A stretch of 64,000 bases of DNA from Xaviernesmea oryzae (GTDB taxonomy: Bacteria; Pseudomonadota; Alphaproteobacteria; Rhizobiales; Rhizobiaceae). The stretch covers positions 107,328 through 171,327 of the forward strand of contig NZ_FOAM01000013.1 of the NCBI RefSeq assembly GCF_900109605.1, read 5' to 3'. The translations under genes were made by a program, and so were the position numbers. The notes beneath the pieces were generated by a model. It searched no databases. It worked only from the letters and a program-made list of their open reading frames with translations, and was not told the DNA's origin. Within the stretch, counting starts at the first letter, position 1, and each line of letters begins with the position of its first letter. Positions 16,236 to 24,659 of this stretch are shown in pieces.

Positions 16236-16727
16236 TCAGTCAAGATCGGTAGGAATCGCGGCATCGACGGCAAGCGTCGTCAATTCGTTGCGCACTGTGT
16301 TGATGCCCGGCTGAGCCAGCGCCATCTGCTCGATGAGCCGCCGATCTTCACGTGTTTCGACCGCGCCTGACAGCAGCGCTTCTCCGTCTTCAACCCGGAT
16401 TTCCACGGCGGAAAGATCGACGCCTTTGTCTTCGAGGCGTTCCACGAGCCGCGCCTCGATCGCATCATCATCGACGTCGCCCTCGACATCGTCGGCCAGC
16501 AGATCAGGGCCATTGGCGCTATCGATGCGGGGTTCGTCAGCAGTCTGAAAGCCCGGATTGCCCTGCTCGTCGAAGCTCTCGGCGCCCTCGCCATAGGCGC
16601 GGTTTGCCGGGTCGGTCGGCTGTCCCGAGACCTCATCGGCATAGGGCCAGCCCTGGTCGAGGTCCCGGTGCTCATAATCGCGATAATCTTCTTCGCGCGT
16701 CGTGGTCTTTGCGGGGCGGTCGGCCAT
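16236..16727 (-). CDS. BON-domain protein with acidic disordered N-terminus
   Basis: A 163-residue protein. Residues 1-85 are very polar and acidic (TTTREEDYRDYEHRDLDQGW), with no signal peptide. Residues 87-155 form a BON domain (DDDAIEARLVERLEDKG... GEALLSGAVETREDRRLIEQMA... INTVRNELT). BON domains bind phospholipid surfaces and are typical of OsmY-like stress proteins. The absence of a signal peptide suggests a cytosolic or inner-face role. An EcfG-like promoter with one mismatch lies 56 bp upstream. Confidence 0.85.
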   Translation of the reverse strand: MADRPAKTTTREEDYRDYEHRDLDQGWPYADEVSGQPTDPANRAYGEGAESFDEQGNPGFQTADEPRIDSANGPDLLADDVEGDVDDDAIEARLVERLEDKGVDLSAVEIRVEDGEALLSGAVETREDRRLIEQMALAQPGINTVRNELTTLAVDAAIPTDLD

Positions 16728-16782
16728 GATGGGGTTACTCCTCGATCAAATGGCGCCGGCTTTTCCGGCGGCTCTGAGCAGA

Positions 16783-16807
16783 AACGAGCGGCAGCCCGTT
16801 TGGTTTC
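16783..16807 (-). promoter_or_regulatory. EcfG-like promoter, one mismatch (GAAAC)
   Basis: On the minus strand: GAAAC (16807-16803), 16 nt, CGTT (16786-16783). It matches 8 of 9 bases and lies 56 bp before the BON gene start. Confidence 0.55.
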
Positions 16808-16909
16808 GCAAAAAGCACGGGGTGGTCCTCGTCACCGTAGCTGCCTTTCCGCCAACAGGGGCGCGTATTAGGAGCCTTATGATGGCAGGCGAACAAAAGG
16901 TAGCACATG

Positions 16910-16938
16910 AAAAAGGCGGACCCTTTGAAGAGCCCGCC
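16910..16938 (-). terminator. Intrinsic terminator of the Ala/Pro/Thr-tail protein gene
   Basis: On the minus strand: GGCGGGC (16938-16932), a 10-nt loop, GTCCGCC (16921-16915), then TTTTT. It lies about 30 nt past the stop at 16968. Confidence 0.8.
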
Positions 16939-16967
16939 CATTTAAACGCTATAGATGACGCTTCGGC

Positions 16968-17510
16968 TTACTGGCCGTTGCCCGTTGCCGGGGCGCTGGT
17001 TCCGGTCCCGGAGGTGCCGCTATCCGTGCCCGTCGTCGTGCCATTGCCGGTTGCCGGCGTACCGGTATTGGTGCCGGTGGCAGCAGGAGGCGTTGCGGCC
17101 GGCGGGGTCGCAGGGGTGTCGGTGGCGGGCGCCGTCGTGGTTGCGCCGTTATTTGTCGCGCCCTGGGTCGCAGCTGGCGGCGTTGCCTGGTCTGCCGGCG
17201 GCGTGGCCTGTGTGGCAGCAGGAGCAGCGGGCTGCGTGGCGGTATCATTGTTGGAATTGCCGCCCGGCAGCCACAGAAGCAGCGCCAGAACCAAGCCCGC
17301 AAGCAGGATGATCAGGATCGGCCAATTGCTCCGCGGCCGCGTCATCGGTGCGTCCGGGTCCATCGGCCGGGAGTTCAACAACGGATCGCTGGTTGCCGTC
17401 GTGCCGAGAGGCGCCGTTCGCGGCGCGCCAGCATTGGCAGCGGCCTGGTCTGCTGGCCAGCTGCTCGGGGAGGTGGGACGCTTGTCGTTCGGATCGAAAC
17501 GCTCGTTCAT
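16968..17510 (-). CDS. Single-pass membrane protein with long Ala/Thr/Pro/Gly tail
   Basis: A 180-residue protein from ATG 17510 behind AGGAGG. Residues 1-60 are polar and disordered (MNERFDPNDKRPTSPSSWP), one membrane helix spans about 62-82 (NWPILIILLAGLVLALLLWL), and the remaining ~95 residues are almost only Ala, Thr, Pro, Gly, Asn and Gln in short irregular repeats. By the positive-inside rule the tail is probably periplasmic, where it could thread the cell wall or carry sugars. A perfect EcfG promoter lies 50 nt upstream. The 131-residue protein at 18129 has the same architecture. Confidence 0.8.
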   Translation of the reverse strand: MNERFDPNDKRPTSPSSWPADQAAANAGAPRTAPLGTTATSDPLLNSRPMDPDAPMTRPRSNWPILIILLAGLVLALLLWLPGGNSNNDTATQPAAPAATQATPPADQATPPAATQGATNNGATTTAPATDTPATPPAATPPAATGTNTGTPATGNGTTTGTDSGTSGTGTSAPATGNGQ

Positions 17511-17559
17511 CGGTGGTCCTCCTGGTGAAATGCCGTTCCATCGCGGCAACTAACGTGCC

Positions 17560-17584
17560 AACGTTCAAAAGGCAGGAAGGTTCC
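17560..17584 (-). promoter_or_regulatory. EcfG promoter, exact match (N16)
   Basis: On the minus strand: GGAAC (17584-17580), 16 nt, CGTT (17563-17560), 50 nt before the start at 17510. Confidence 0.88.
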
Positions 17585-17687
17585 CGAGGGTCTTATCCAG
17601 CATTCCCACTTCAGATCATAATAACAGGAGAAATCAATTCTGAATGTCCCAGTGCATGTCTGTGGCATATTGCGTCGTGCATATACG

Positions 17688-17723
17688 CGAGAGGCGGCGT
17701 CCACGTGGAAACGCCGCCTCTCG
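17688..17723. terminator. 13-bp hairpin between two minus-strand stress genes
   Basis: CGAGAGGCGGCGT (17688-17700) pairs with ACGCCGCCTCTCG (17711-17723). It follows the end of the 91-residue protein gene at 17754. No T run. Confidence 0.6.
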
Positions 17724-17753
17724 CCTCAACAGAGATCTTTCTGCCTCGTGCCT

Positions 17754-18029
17754 TTAGTCTTCTTCGAGCTTGCCTGGGGAAGAGGAGCGCTCATCCTGAT
17801 CTTCCAGGTCGGTCTTGACGATGAAGGCATCACCATGAAGCTGTGCGGCTTCACGCCTTGCGGCCAAGTTGGGCACATCATCCGGCTCGATGGCGTCCAC
17901 CGCCTTCTCGTCACTGCGCCCTTTCAGCGAGGCGTCGCTTTCATTCACGGGTTCGGCATCGCGCACATCAAGCGCGCCGCCCTGCGTCATCCGATCATGG
18001 CCTTGGCGGGTGCCGGTTCTGTCGTCCAT
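17754..18029 (-). CDS. Small highly charged, disordered protein
   Basis: A 91-residue protein from ATG 18029 behind GGGAGA. It is very hydrophilic, rich in Asp, Glu, Arg and Gly (MDDRTGTRQGHDRMTQGG..., ending SSPGKLEED), with no membrane segment or signal. I know no family for it. It lies 99 nt downstream of the 131-residue gene on the same strand and has no EcfG box of its own, so it may be co-transcribed from the promoter at 18587-18612. It could be a hydrophilin-like protectant, but that is a guess from composition. Confidence 0.6.
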   Translation of the reverse strand: MDDRTGTRQGHDRMTQGGALDVRDAEPVNESDASLKGRSDEKAVDAIEPDDVPNLAARREAAQLHGDAFIVKTDLEDQDERSSSPGKLEED

Positions 18030-18128
18030 GAGAATCTCCCACTTCATTCGGATCGTTATCAGCCTGCTTCAGGCTTCTCGACCCATCAGGCCGGCCACAT
18101 AGGGCCAGCCTGTTTTGTAAGTTTATAA

Positions 18129-18524
18129 TTACTGAACGGTGCCGTCAGGCGACGTGGTCTGAGAAGCGCCACCGGTACCGGACTGCGGAGCCGGCGAACG
18201 GTCGACGGGGGCCATCTGCGTCGCTTCACCGGGGCGCGCCGTGTTATCGACAGTCGGCTGGCTGGGCGTCGCGGCAGTGGGTGCGGCAGGTGCCGTGATA
18301 TCCGACCGGTTCGTCGCCGCGTCATTATCGGCGCCTTCGCCGGCAACGAATTCGGCTACACCCCAGGCAAGTGCGGCCAGCACCAGGCCACCGATCAGCA
18401 CCTTGAGCACCGGTTGACCAAGACGTCCTTGACGGGCTTCCGTGGCGTTCAGACGAACGGTTTCACCCGGAGCGTGGCGGGTGGAATTAAGGTTGCGGTC
18501 GCTATTTTCCCAATGCGTTGCCAT
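18129..18524 (-). CDS. Single-pass membrane protein with disordered tail
   Basis: A 131-residue protein from ATG 18524, with GGAAGGGA upstream. A polar N-terminus (MATHWENSDRNLNSTRHAPGE) is followed by a basic stretch, one helix (about 42-62, VLKVLIGGLVLAALAWGVAEF) and a ~70-residue Ala/Thr/Pro/Asp-rich tail with no hydrophobic core. It is laid out like the protein at 16968-17510, and the two look like distant paralogs or products of the same design. An exact EcfG promoter lies 63 nt upstream. Confidence 0.78.
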   Translation of the reverse strand: MATHWENSDRNLNSTRHAPGETVRLNATEARQGRLGQPVLKVLIGGLVLAALAWGVAEFVAGEGADNDAATNRSDITAPAAPTAATPSQPTVDNTARPGEATQMAPVDRSPAPQSGTGGASQTTSPDGTVQ

Positions 18525-18586
18525 GGCGGTTTCCCTTCCTATTTCCCAAGTTTCTTTCGCTGGGTCATTGTTCACTTCGCTGTGCA

Positions 18587-18612
18587 AACGGGTCGATCGC
18601 TGGCTTTGTTCC
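18587..18612 (-). promoter_or_regulatory. EcfG promoter, exact match (N17)
   Basis: On the minus strand: GGAAC (18612-18608), 17 nt, CGTT (18590-18587). It points to the gene starting at 18524 and perhaps also to the one at 18029. Confidence 0.86.
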
Positions 18613-18707
18613 GCAATTCGCCATTCCCGGCGCTCAAGGCCGTCACGCCATGGCCGCTTTATCGGGCGGGCGATGGAACTTCACCGCGGCGTCTCAGTTG
18701 GCTCACG

Positions 18708-19778
18708 ATGGAATTACGCCGTTCCTCTCTCAATCTCATCGTGATCGGCGGCTCCGCTGGCGCGCTCGATCCCTTGCGGCGCATTTTGTCGCGCATGCCG
18801 GCAGACCTGCCGGCAGCGATCCTGATCGTCATTCACATTCCGCCTGACAGCAAAGGCCTGTATGCGGCACTGTGTGCAGGCCCTTTGCCGATTGAAAGGG
18901 TGCGCGACGGCATGCAGATGATGCCGGGGCACGTCTACATCGCGCCGCCGGATGCTCATCTCCTGGTGATGGACGACCATTTACGTCTTGGGCACGGGCC
19001 AAGGGAAAACCTGTCGCGCCCGGCTATCGACCCCTTATTCCGCTCTGCCGCCTTGGCCGCCGGCCCGCGCACGATCGCGGTGATCCTCAGCGGTTGGCTC
19101 GATGATGGCGTGTCCGGTCTCGTTGCGGTCAAACGCTGTCTCGGGCTCGCGTTGGTGCAAAGCCCGGAGGATGCAGAGGCATCCGACATGCCGCGCGCGG
19201 CCTGCGATGCGGTGGCGCCGGACGGGATCGGTGCACCCGAAGCGCTGGCCGATGCGATTCTCGAACGGCTTGCGCTGATCGAAGGGGATGGTGGCCTCCA
19301 GCGCGCGCCACCGCCGGCGGACCTTGTCGTCGAGGTCGATATTGCCTTGGGCGGGCGGTCGAATTCGCTGGTGATCGGCAAGCTTGGCGCGCCGTCCCTG
19401 CTGACCTGCCCGGATTGCGGTGGCGTGCTCTCCACTGTGACTCGGGCATCACCCGAACCTGCTGCAGCAGGCTGCCAAGAGCCGGAGCGTTATCGCTGCC
19501 AGACGGGCCACGCCTTTACGGATGCGACCCTTCTCGAGCGAAAGGAAGGGGCTGTCGATGAGGCGTTGCGTGTTGCCTTGCGCATTCTGGAGGAGCGGGC
19601 GACGCTGATCGATCGGATGCGCCGCGATGCCGAACAAGGCGGCCGGGGCGGCATGGGCGAGATCTACCGGCAGCGCGCTCGCCTCTATCGCGACCAGGCG
19701 GAGGTGCTGCGTCGCGCTATCCTCGATAAAATCGTCGAGCCCGCTGTGCCTGTCTTGCCGGACAAGTCAGGGCTTTGA
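18708..19778 (+). CDS. Stand-alone CheB-type methylesterase with zinc-ribbon-like C-terminus
   Basis: A 356-residue protein. Residues 8-190 form a CheB catalytic domain without a receiver: Ser16 in VIGGSAGAL, His in VIHIPPDS and Asp in LSGWLDDGVSG make the full triad. The C-terminal part has CPDCGG...YRCQTGHAFT, a likely metal-binding ribbon, and ends in helices. CheB enzymes remove methyl groups from glutamates of receptors or related proteins. It sits 222 bp upstream of the CheB*-CheR-PAS-HWE kinase, whose own CheB domain has lost the triad, so this may supply the missing activity. The ATG at 18708 has a poor ribosome site, so the start is uncertain. Confidence 0.85.
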   Translation: MELRRSSLNLIVIGGSAGALDPLRRILSRMPADLPAAILIVIHIPPDSKGLYAALCAGPLPIERVRDGMQMMPGHVYIAPPDAHLLVMDDHLRLGHGPRENLSRPAIDPLFRSAALAAGPRTIAVILSGWLDDGVSGLVAVKRCLGLALVQSPEDAEASDMPRAACDAVAPDGIGAPEALADAILERLALIEGDGGLQRAPPPADLVVEVDIALGGRSNSLVIGKLGAPSLLTCPDCGGVLSTVTRASPEPAAAGCQEPERYRCQTGHAFTDATLLERKEGAVDEALRVALRILEERATLIDRMRRDAEQGGRGGMGEIYRQRARLYRDQAEVLRRAILDKIVEPAVPVLPDKSGL

Positions 19779-20000
19779 GCGGCCATGTCGAACTGTTCGA
19801 AAACTTGTCTCAGGCGCTATCGAGAGCCAGGAACAGCGGCCAGAATGAGGGGCTCGCTTTTTTGGGCAAGTGCAGGCACACTTCGCGCGCCAGCGACGCT
19901 GCAGGCACGCCGGTCGGAAAACCCGATCGCGACGATGCACCTGCCCCTCGCTGCGGATGTCCTCTGTAGCGTGTCGGCTCGACAGGCCATGTGACCAAGG

Positions 20001-23000
20001 ATGCCCGTGACTGAAATCCGCACTCTTCCCTTCTGGCCTCCAGCCAGCCCGAACGAGCCCGCTGCCGGGCGCCCCGACCAGAGCGGCCTGCAGCCGACTC
20101 CGGTGGTGGTCGCGCTGGCGGCAACGCCTCGGGATATCGAGGCGGCCAAGCGCTTTGTCCAAGCGATGGAGGGAACGCCCGGCCTGTCTCTGGTGCTGCT
20201 TCTGCAATATCGTGAGGCGTTGGATGAAAAGGCCCTGCTAGGCGACCTTAGCGCAATCTGGAAAGGGCCTGTGTCCGCCGTTTCGCAGGATCAGCCGCTG
20301 GAAGAGGGGGCGGTCTATACCGTTTCTCCCAATGTAACGATCACCCTTCGCGGTGGACGGCTTCTGGTGCAGCCAGCGCCGGAGCGGGCCGGGGAACGCG
20401 GAACGATCGATACGTTTCTGGTGTCGCTCGCCGAGGAAGAGGGCAAGCGCGCCATCGGCATCACCTTTGCCGGTCTGCAGTCCGGCGGCACGCTGGGCTT
20501 GATCGCGATCAAGGAGCATGGCGGGCTGACACTGGCCGAGCAAGCCGAAGAGATCGACAGTGCCGGTCTGGCGTCGCCGGCCTATCCAACCAACCTGTCT
20601 GCCCTGGCCGATCTCTGGCTGCCGGTGGAGGCCATGGTCGAACGTGTGCGCCTGGAGGTCCGCACGCTGGCCCGTGCCCAGATCGCGCAGGATTTCGACA
20701 TGCAGGTGGCCGAGGCCGCGCCTGCTTTGAGCCGCATCGCCTCCATCTTGCTGAACCGCACCGGCCATGACTTTCACGGCTACAAGCACAACACCTTCCT
20801 GCGTCGCGTGCAGCGGCGCATGCAGGTGGCGCAGATGGACACGGTCGAGGCCTATGTCGACTACCTGCGCGAAACGCCAGACGAACCCGGCCTCTTGTTC
20901 AACGACCTCCTGATCGGGGTCACGCACTTCTTTCGCGACCCCAAGGAATTCGCCTTTGTCGAGCGGGAGATCGTGCCCAAGCTCTTCGAGGGCAAGACGG
21001 CGGCCGATCAGCTGCGTGTCTGGGTGCTGGGCTGTGCGACAGGAGAGGAAGCCTACTCGATTGCCATGTTGCTGCGCGAACAGGCGCTGCGGCTGGAAGC
21101 ACCGCCGCAGATCCAGATCTTCGCCACGGATATCGATTCGCGTGGGCTGGTCCAAGGGCGCTCCGCCCGTTATTCCGCCTCCGCGCTGAAAGAGGTGACG
21201 CCGGAGCGGTTGGCGCGCTGGTTCGTCAAGGAGGGCGATACCTACTGCGTCGTCAAGGAAATCCGGGAGATGTGCCTGTTTTCGCAGCACAACCTCATCA
21301 AGGATGCACCCTTTTCGCGGCTGGACATGGTCTCGTGTCGCAATCTTCTGATCTATCTCGGGCAGGACTTGCAGGATCGGGTGATTCCGCTCTTTCACTT
21401 CGCCCTGAGGCCCCAAGGCTATCTGTTTCTCGGCAACAGCGAGACGGTCAGTCGGCACGCCAAGCTCTTCGCTCCGGTCGATCGCCGCTACCGCGTCTTC
21501 CAGCCGCTGGAAGTTCTGTCCAGGCCTCTGCCGGACTTTCCGCTGACGGCCAGTCTCGACGCCCACCGCGCGACGGAGCGGGCAGCGGGAATGCGCAATG
21601 CAAGCGGCTCGCTGGCATTGATGACCAAGCAGGCCGAGCGCATCATGGAGCGCTATCAGCCGGCCTATATGATCGTCGACGCGGCACATGACGTGCTGCA
21701 TTTTTCCGGCCGCACCGGCCGCTTCCTCGATCCGCCGGCCGGCCATGCGAGCCTCAATGTCTTCAACCTCATCCATCGCGATCTCCGGGTCGATCTGCGC
21801 GCGGCGCTGATGCGGGCGGAGGCCGGCAAAGGCGCCTCGCGCCTTGGCGGATTGCGAGTGCATGTGGAGGATCAGGCGATCACCGTCACGCTCAGCGTCG
21901 AACCGGTGGAGCTTGGGCCCGGCGCACCGCCGCGCTTTCTCGTGGTTTTGCAGGACGGGCCTGCGATCGAACCCTTTTCGCCTCCGAGCGAGGCCAGTGG
22001 CGAGGCGCTGCACGTGCACCGCCTGGAGGATGAACTGCGCCGCACACGCGAGCGCCTGCAGGCCACCGTCGAGGAGCTCAGCCGCACCAATGAGGAGCTG
22101 AAAGCCTCCAACGAGGAATATCAATCGGTCAATGAGGAGCTGCAATCCTCCAATGAGGAGCTGGAAACCTCCAAGGAAGAGCTGCAGTCGCTCAATGAGG
22201 AACTTCAGACCGTCAATGGCGAGCTGGCGCACCGGGTGGAAGAGCTGGCGCGCGCCAATTCCGATCTGCAGAACCTGCTCGAAAGCACGGAGATCGCGGC
22301 GATCTTTCTCGATGCCTCGCTGCGCATCAAGAATTATACGCCTGCCATCAGCGAGATCTTCCATCTGATGGAAACCGATCTGGGTCGGCCGATCCATCAC
22401 ATCGCCAACCGCATTTCCTATGGCGAACTGGAGGCGGATGTCGCGCAGATGCTGCGCACCCTGGAGCCGGTGGAGCGCGAGACTCGCAATCCGCAGACCG
22501 GCGCGCAATATCTGATCCGCGTTCTGCCCTATCGCAGCATCGACAATCTCGTGGAAGGCGCTGTGCTGACCTTCATGGATGTGACGGCGCTGGTGCGCGC
22601 CGAGACGCGGTTGCGCGACCGCGAGGCGCTGCTGCGCTCCATCGTCGAGGGCATCCCCCAGCTCGTCTGGCGAGCGGTGGATACGGGCGAATGGACCTGG
22701 GTGAGCCCGCAATGGACCGCCTTCACCAGCCAGAGCGAGGCAGAGGCGCTGGGCCATGGCTGGTTGGACAAGGTCCATGCCGACGACCGAGAGCGGGTGA
22801 TGGCGGCCTGGAAGGGCGCAACCGAGGCGGGTCAGCTGGAAGTCGACCATCGTCTCTGGAATGTCGATGAGGGCAGCTACCGCGCCGTTCACCTGCGCGC
22901 CCGGCCTGTGATCGACGAGACCGGCAATATCGTGGAATGGTTCGGCACGGCCACCGATGTGCATGCGATGCTGCTGCTCCAGGAGCGCCAGCAAGTCCTC

Positions 23001-23474
23001 CTGCATGAATTACAGCACAGGGTGCGCAACACGCTTGCCATCGTCCGTTCGGTGGCCCGGCGTACGGCGGAATCCAGCAACAGTGTCGAAGCCTATGCCG
23101 ACCGGCTGGAAGGCCGGATCAATGCCATGGCGCGTACCCAGACGCTTCTGACGCGCGCGGCGAGTTCCGCCGTCGATCTCGGCGAGTTGATCAGAACCGA
23201 AATCGGTTCGCAGACACTCGACCAGCACAAGATCCAGCTGGACGGGCCGAAGATCCCGGTTTCCGGAAAGGCAGCGGAGAATCTGAGTCTCGCCATTCAC
23301 GAACTCACCACCAATTCCGTCAAGCATGGGGCCCTGTCGATTTCGGGCGGGGCCGTGGACGTGACATGGGAGATCGACCGGCAGACGCAGCCGGAGATCC
23401 TGCGGCTGGTCTGGAGCGAGAGTGGCCTTGACGAACCCTTGAGCCAACCCGAACGGCGCGGCTTCGGCTCCTAG
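20001..23474 (+). CDS. CheB*-CheR-PAS-HWE hybrid histidine kinase, cut short by an in-frame TAG
   Basis: 1157 residues are read before TAG at 23472. Order: degenerate CheB (1-190; the Ser, His and Asp positions read ALAATP, LLQYRE and FAGLQSGGTLG), CheR methyltransferase (~240-500, SAM motif VLGCATGEEAYSIAM), a long Glu-rich coiled coil (~670-760), two PAS domains (~760-870 and ~880-990) and an HWE kinase core with phosphoacceptor His1006 (ELQHRVRN), N box HELTTNSVKHG and the WSE motif. The stop falls inside the G2 box (RRGFGS), so the last ATP-lid strands are missing. HWE/HisKA2 kinases often phosphorylate PhyR, so this one may feed the stress system. Confidence 0.85.
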   Translation: MPVTEIRTLPFWPPASPNEPAAGRPDQSGLQPTPVVVALAATPRDIEAAKRFVQAMEGTPGLSLVLLLQYREALDEKALLGDLSAIWKGPVSAVSQDQPLEEGAVYTVSPNVTITLRGGRLLVQPAPERAGERGTIDTFLVSLAEEEGKRAIGITFAGLQSGGTLGLIAIKEHGGLTLAEQAEEIDSAGLASPAYPTNLSALADLWLPVEAMVERVRLEVRTLARAQIAQDFDMQVAEAAPALSRIASILLNRTGHDFHGYKHNTFLRRVQRRMQVAQMDTVEAYVDYLRETPDEPGLLFNDLLIGVTHFFRDPKEFAFVEREIVPKLFEGKTAADQLRVWVLGCATGEEAYSIAMLLREQALRLEAPPQIQIFATDIDSRGLVQGRSARYSASALKEVTPERLARWFVKEGDTYCVVKEIREMCLFSQHNLIKDAPFSRLDMVSCRNLLIYLGQDLQDRVIPLFHFALRPQGYLFLGNSETVSRHAKLFAPVDRRYRVFQPLEVLSRPLPDFPLTASLDAHRATERAAGMRNASGSLALMTKQAERIMERYQPAYMIVDAAHDVLHFSGRTGRFLDPPAGHASLNVFNLIHRDLRVDLRAALMRAEAGKGASRLGGLRVHVEDQAITVTLSVEPVELGPGAPPRFLVVLQDGPAIEPFSPPSEASGEALHVHRLEDELRRTRERLQATVEELSRTNEELKASNEEYQSVNEELQSSNEELETSKEELQSLNEELQTVNGELAHRVEELARANSDLQNLLESTEIAAIFLDASLRIKNYTPAISEIFHLMETDLGRPIHHIANRISYGELEADVAQMLRTLEPVERETRNPQTGAQYLIRVLPYRSIDNLVEGAVLTFMDVTALVRAETRLRDREALLRSIVEGIPQLVWRAVDTGEWTWVSPQWTAFTSQSEAEALGHGWLDKVHADDRERVMAAWKGATEAGQLEVDHRLWNVDEGSYRAVHLRARPVIDETGNIVEWFGTATDVHAMLLLQERQQVLLHELQHRVRNTLAIVRSVARRTAESSNSVEAYADRLEGRINAMARTQTLLTRAASSAVDLGELIRTEIGSQTLDQHKIQLDGPKIPVSGKAAENLSLAIHELTTNSVKHGALSISGGAVDVTWEIDRQTQPEILRLVWSESGLDEPLSQPERRGFGS

Positions 23475-23606
23475 CTGATCGAAGATCTGGTTCCCTACCA
23501 GTTCGGCGGGAAGGGGCATTTGGCATTCGAACCGACAGGGCTGGTTTGCACCATCGAGCTGCCCTTGCTGTCACTGACGAAAAACCAGATCTCTGCCGGC
23601 GGCTGA
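23475..23606 (+). other. Detached C-terminal coding remnant of the HWE kinase
   Basis: Directly after the TAG the same frame stays open for 43 codons to TGA at 23604-23606. It begins LIEDLVPYQFGG and ends in IELPLLSLTKNQISAGG, exactly what an HWE kinase needs after GFGS. There is no new start codon or ribosome site, so it is made only by read-through, if the TAG is real. Confidence 0.8.
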
Positions 23607-24070
23607 GGTTTGATCCTGTTAAGATGAACCCGGCCCAAGCCGTGTCGCTTCCGCACCGATCTTGCGCGGGTGCGGCGGATGTTTTTCGCCGGGCGTTTGC
23701 TATCCACCTTTTGACTTTCGTCTGGCGTCAGCCATAGCCAAAATATGGAACTTTGAGAGGGTGCTGCAGTTCCCTCAAGAACGAGCATGATCGCCTTGGG
23801 TTGATCGATCGCTCGCGCTTCAATCGCATCCGAGCATGGCCTCAAACATCATTCATACCGGAAATTAACGTTATAAAACAGGAAGGTTGGCATGGTGTTG
23901 CGCTGCAGGAGAGGTCGCTTGCTTGGCGGCCGCGTCTCCCACGAATGAACCCACTTCGCAAATGATACAGCTTGGGAGATCCACACAGGCAGATTGATCG
24001 TATAGGAGCCTTCGTCCGGTTGCAGGAGCACACATAGCCGGACAGAACCGCGGCCGCAGGCGCGCCGCCA
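23607..24070. other. 464-bp intergenic region
   Basis: Between the kinase remnant and the single-domain receiver. The stretch around 23850-23890 is AT-richer. No convincing gene, terminator or EcfG box was found, though the receiver's promoter should be here. Confidence 0.4.
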
Positions 24071-24490
24071 TTGCTGGCAGGTTGGACAGGGGGCACGACG
24101 CTGAGCCCGAAAACATATATTCAAGACTTCGCAGGAAAAAACATCCTGATCGTCGAGGATGAGTATTTCCTGGCGGCGGAAACGCGCAAGAAGCTTGAAA
24201 AGCTGGGCGCCCATGTGGTGAGCCCGACCGGGCGCGTCAACGAAGCGCTGACGCTCATCGAAACGGAAGCGGTCGATGCGGCCATTCTCGATATTCATCT
24301 GGGCGACGAGCTGGTCTTTCCCGTCGCCGAGCGTCTGGCGGAACTCGACATTCCCTTCGTCTTCGCCACTGGCTACGATCCCTCGATCATCCCGGAAAAC
24401 TTTACAGGCTTCGCCCTGTGCGAAAAGCCGACCGAGCTGGAGGCGATTGCGCGCGAGCTGTTTGGACCGGGAACTGACCTGCTGATGTAG
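24071..24490 (+). CDS. Single-domain response regulator of the FATGUY type
   Basis: 139 residues, receiver only. The first in-frame start is TTG 24071; the N-terminal ~20 residues are uncertain. The domain has IVEDEYFLAAE, phosphoacceptor Asp74 (AILDIHLGD), the motif PFVFATGYD (residues 96-103) and Lys in CEKP. The FATGY signature marks a group of single-domain regulators (such as SdrG of Sphingomonas) known to act in general stress signalling with HWE/HisKA2 kinases. It lies between such a kinase and an EcfG sigma gene, which fits that role. It has no output domain, so it probably passes or drains phosphate. Confidence 0.85.
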   Translation: MLAGWTGGTTLSPKTYIQDFAGKNILIVEDEYFLAAETRKKLEKLGAHVVSPTGRVNEALTLIETEAVDAAILDIHLGDELVFPVAERLAELDIPFVFATGYDPSIIPENFTGFALCEKPTELEAIARELFGPGTDLLM

Positions 24491-24506
24491 GTCGAGTAGC
24501 TGCCGC

Positions 24507-24533
24507 GCCCTGTTTGCTTAGCGGCAACAGGGC
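24507..24533. terminator. 8-bp hairpin between the converging receiver and sigma genes
   Basis: GCCCTGTT (24507-24514) pairs with AACAGGGC (24526-24533) around an 11-nt loop, 17 nt past the receiver stop. No T run. Confidence 0.4.
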
Positions 24534-24659
24534 AACGTCCCGTCTTTGAATGGGCCATGAACCTCCAAACGACAAAGCCCGCCACAAGATCCCGGCAGGA
24601 TCCTTGGCAGGCTGATGTCGATGTATCTCTTCTGGCTTCCGCCTAGAGAGGGCGGACGA

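Noticed and set aside
18675..18699. GGAAC-N16-AGTT before the CheB gene
   Set aside because: One mismatch and only 8 nt before the chosen ATG, so it would need leaderless translation; likely chance.
20238..23006. A 922-codon open frame on the minus strand
   Set aside because: It is exactly antisense to the CheR-PAS-HWE kinase gene and rich in Arg, Gln and His, typical of high-GC shadow frames.
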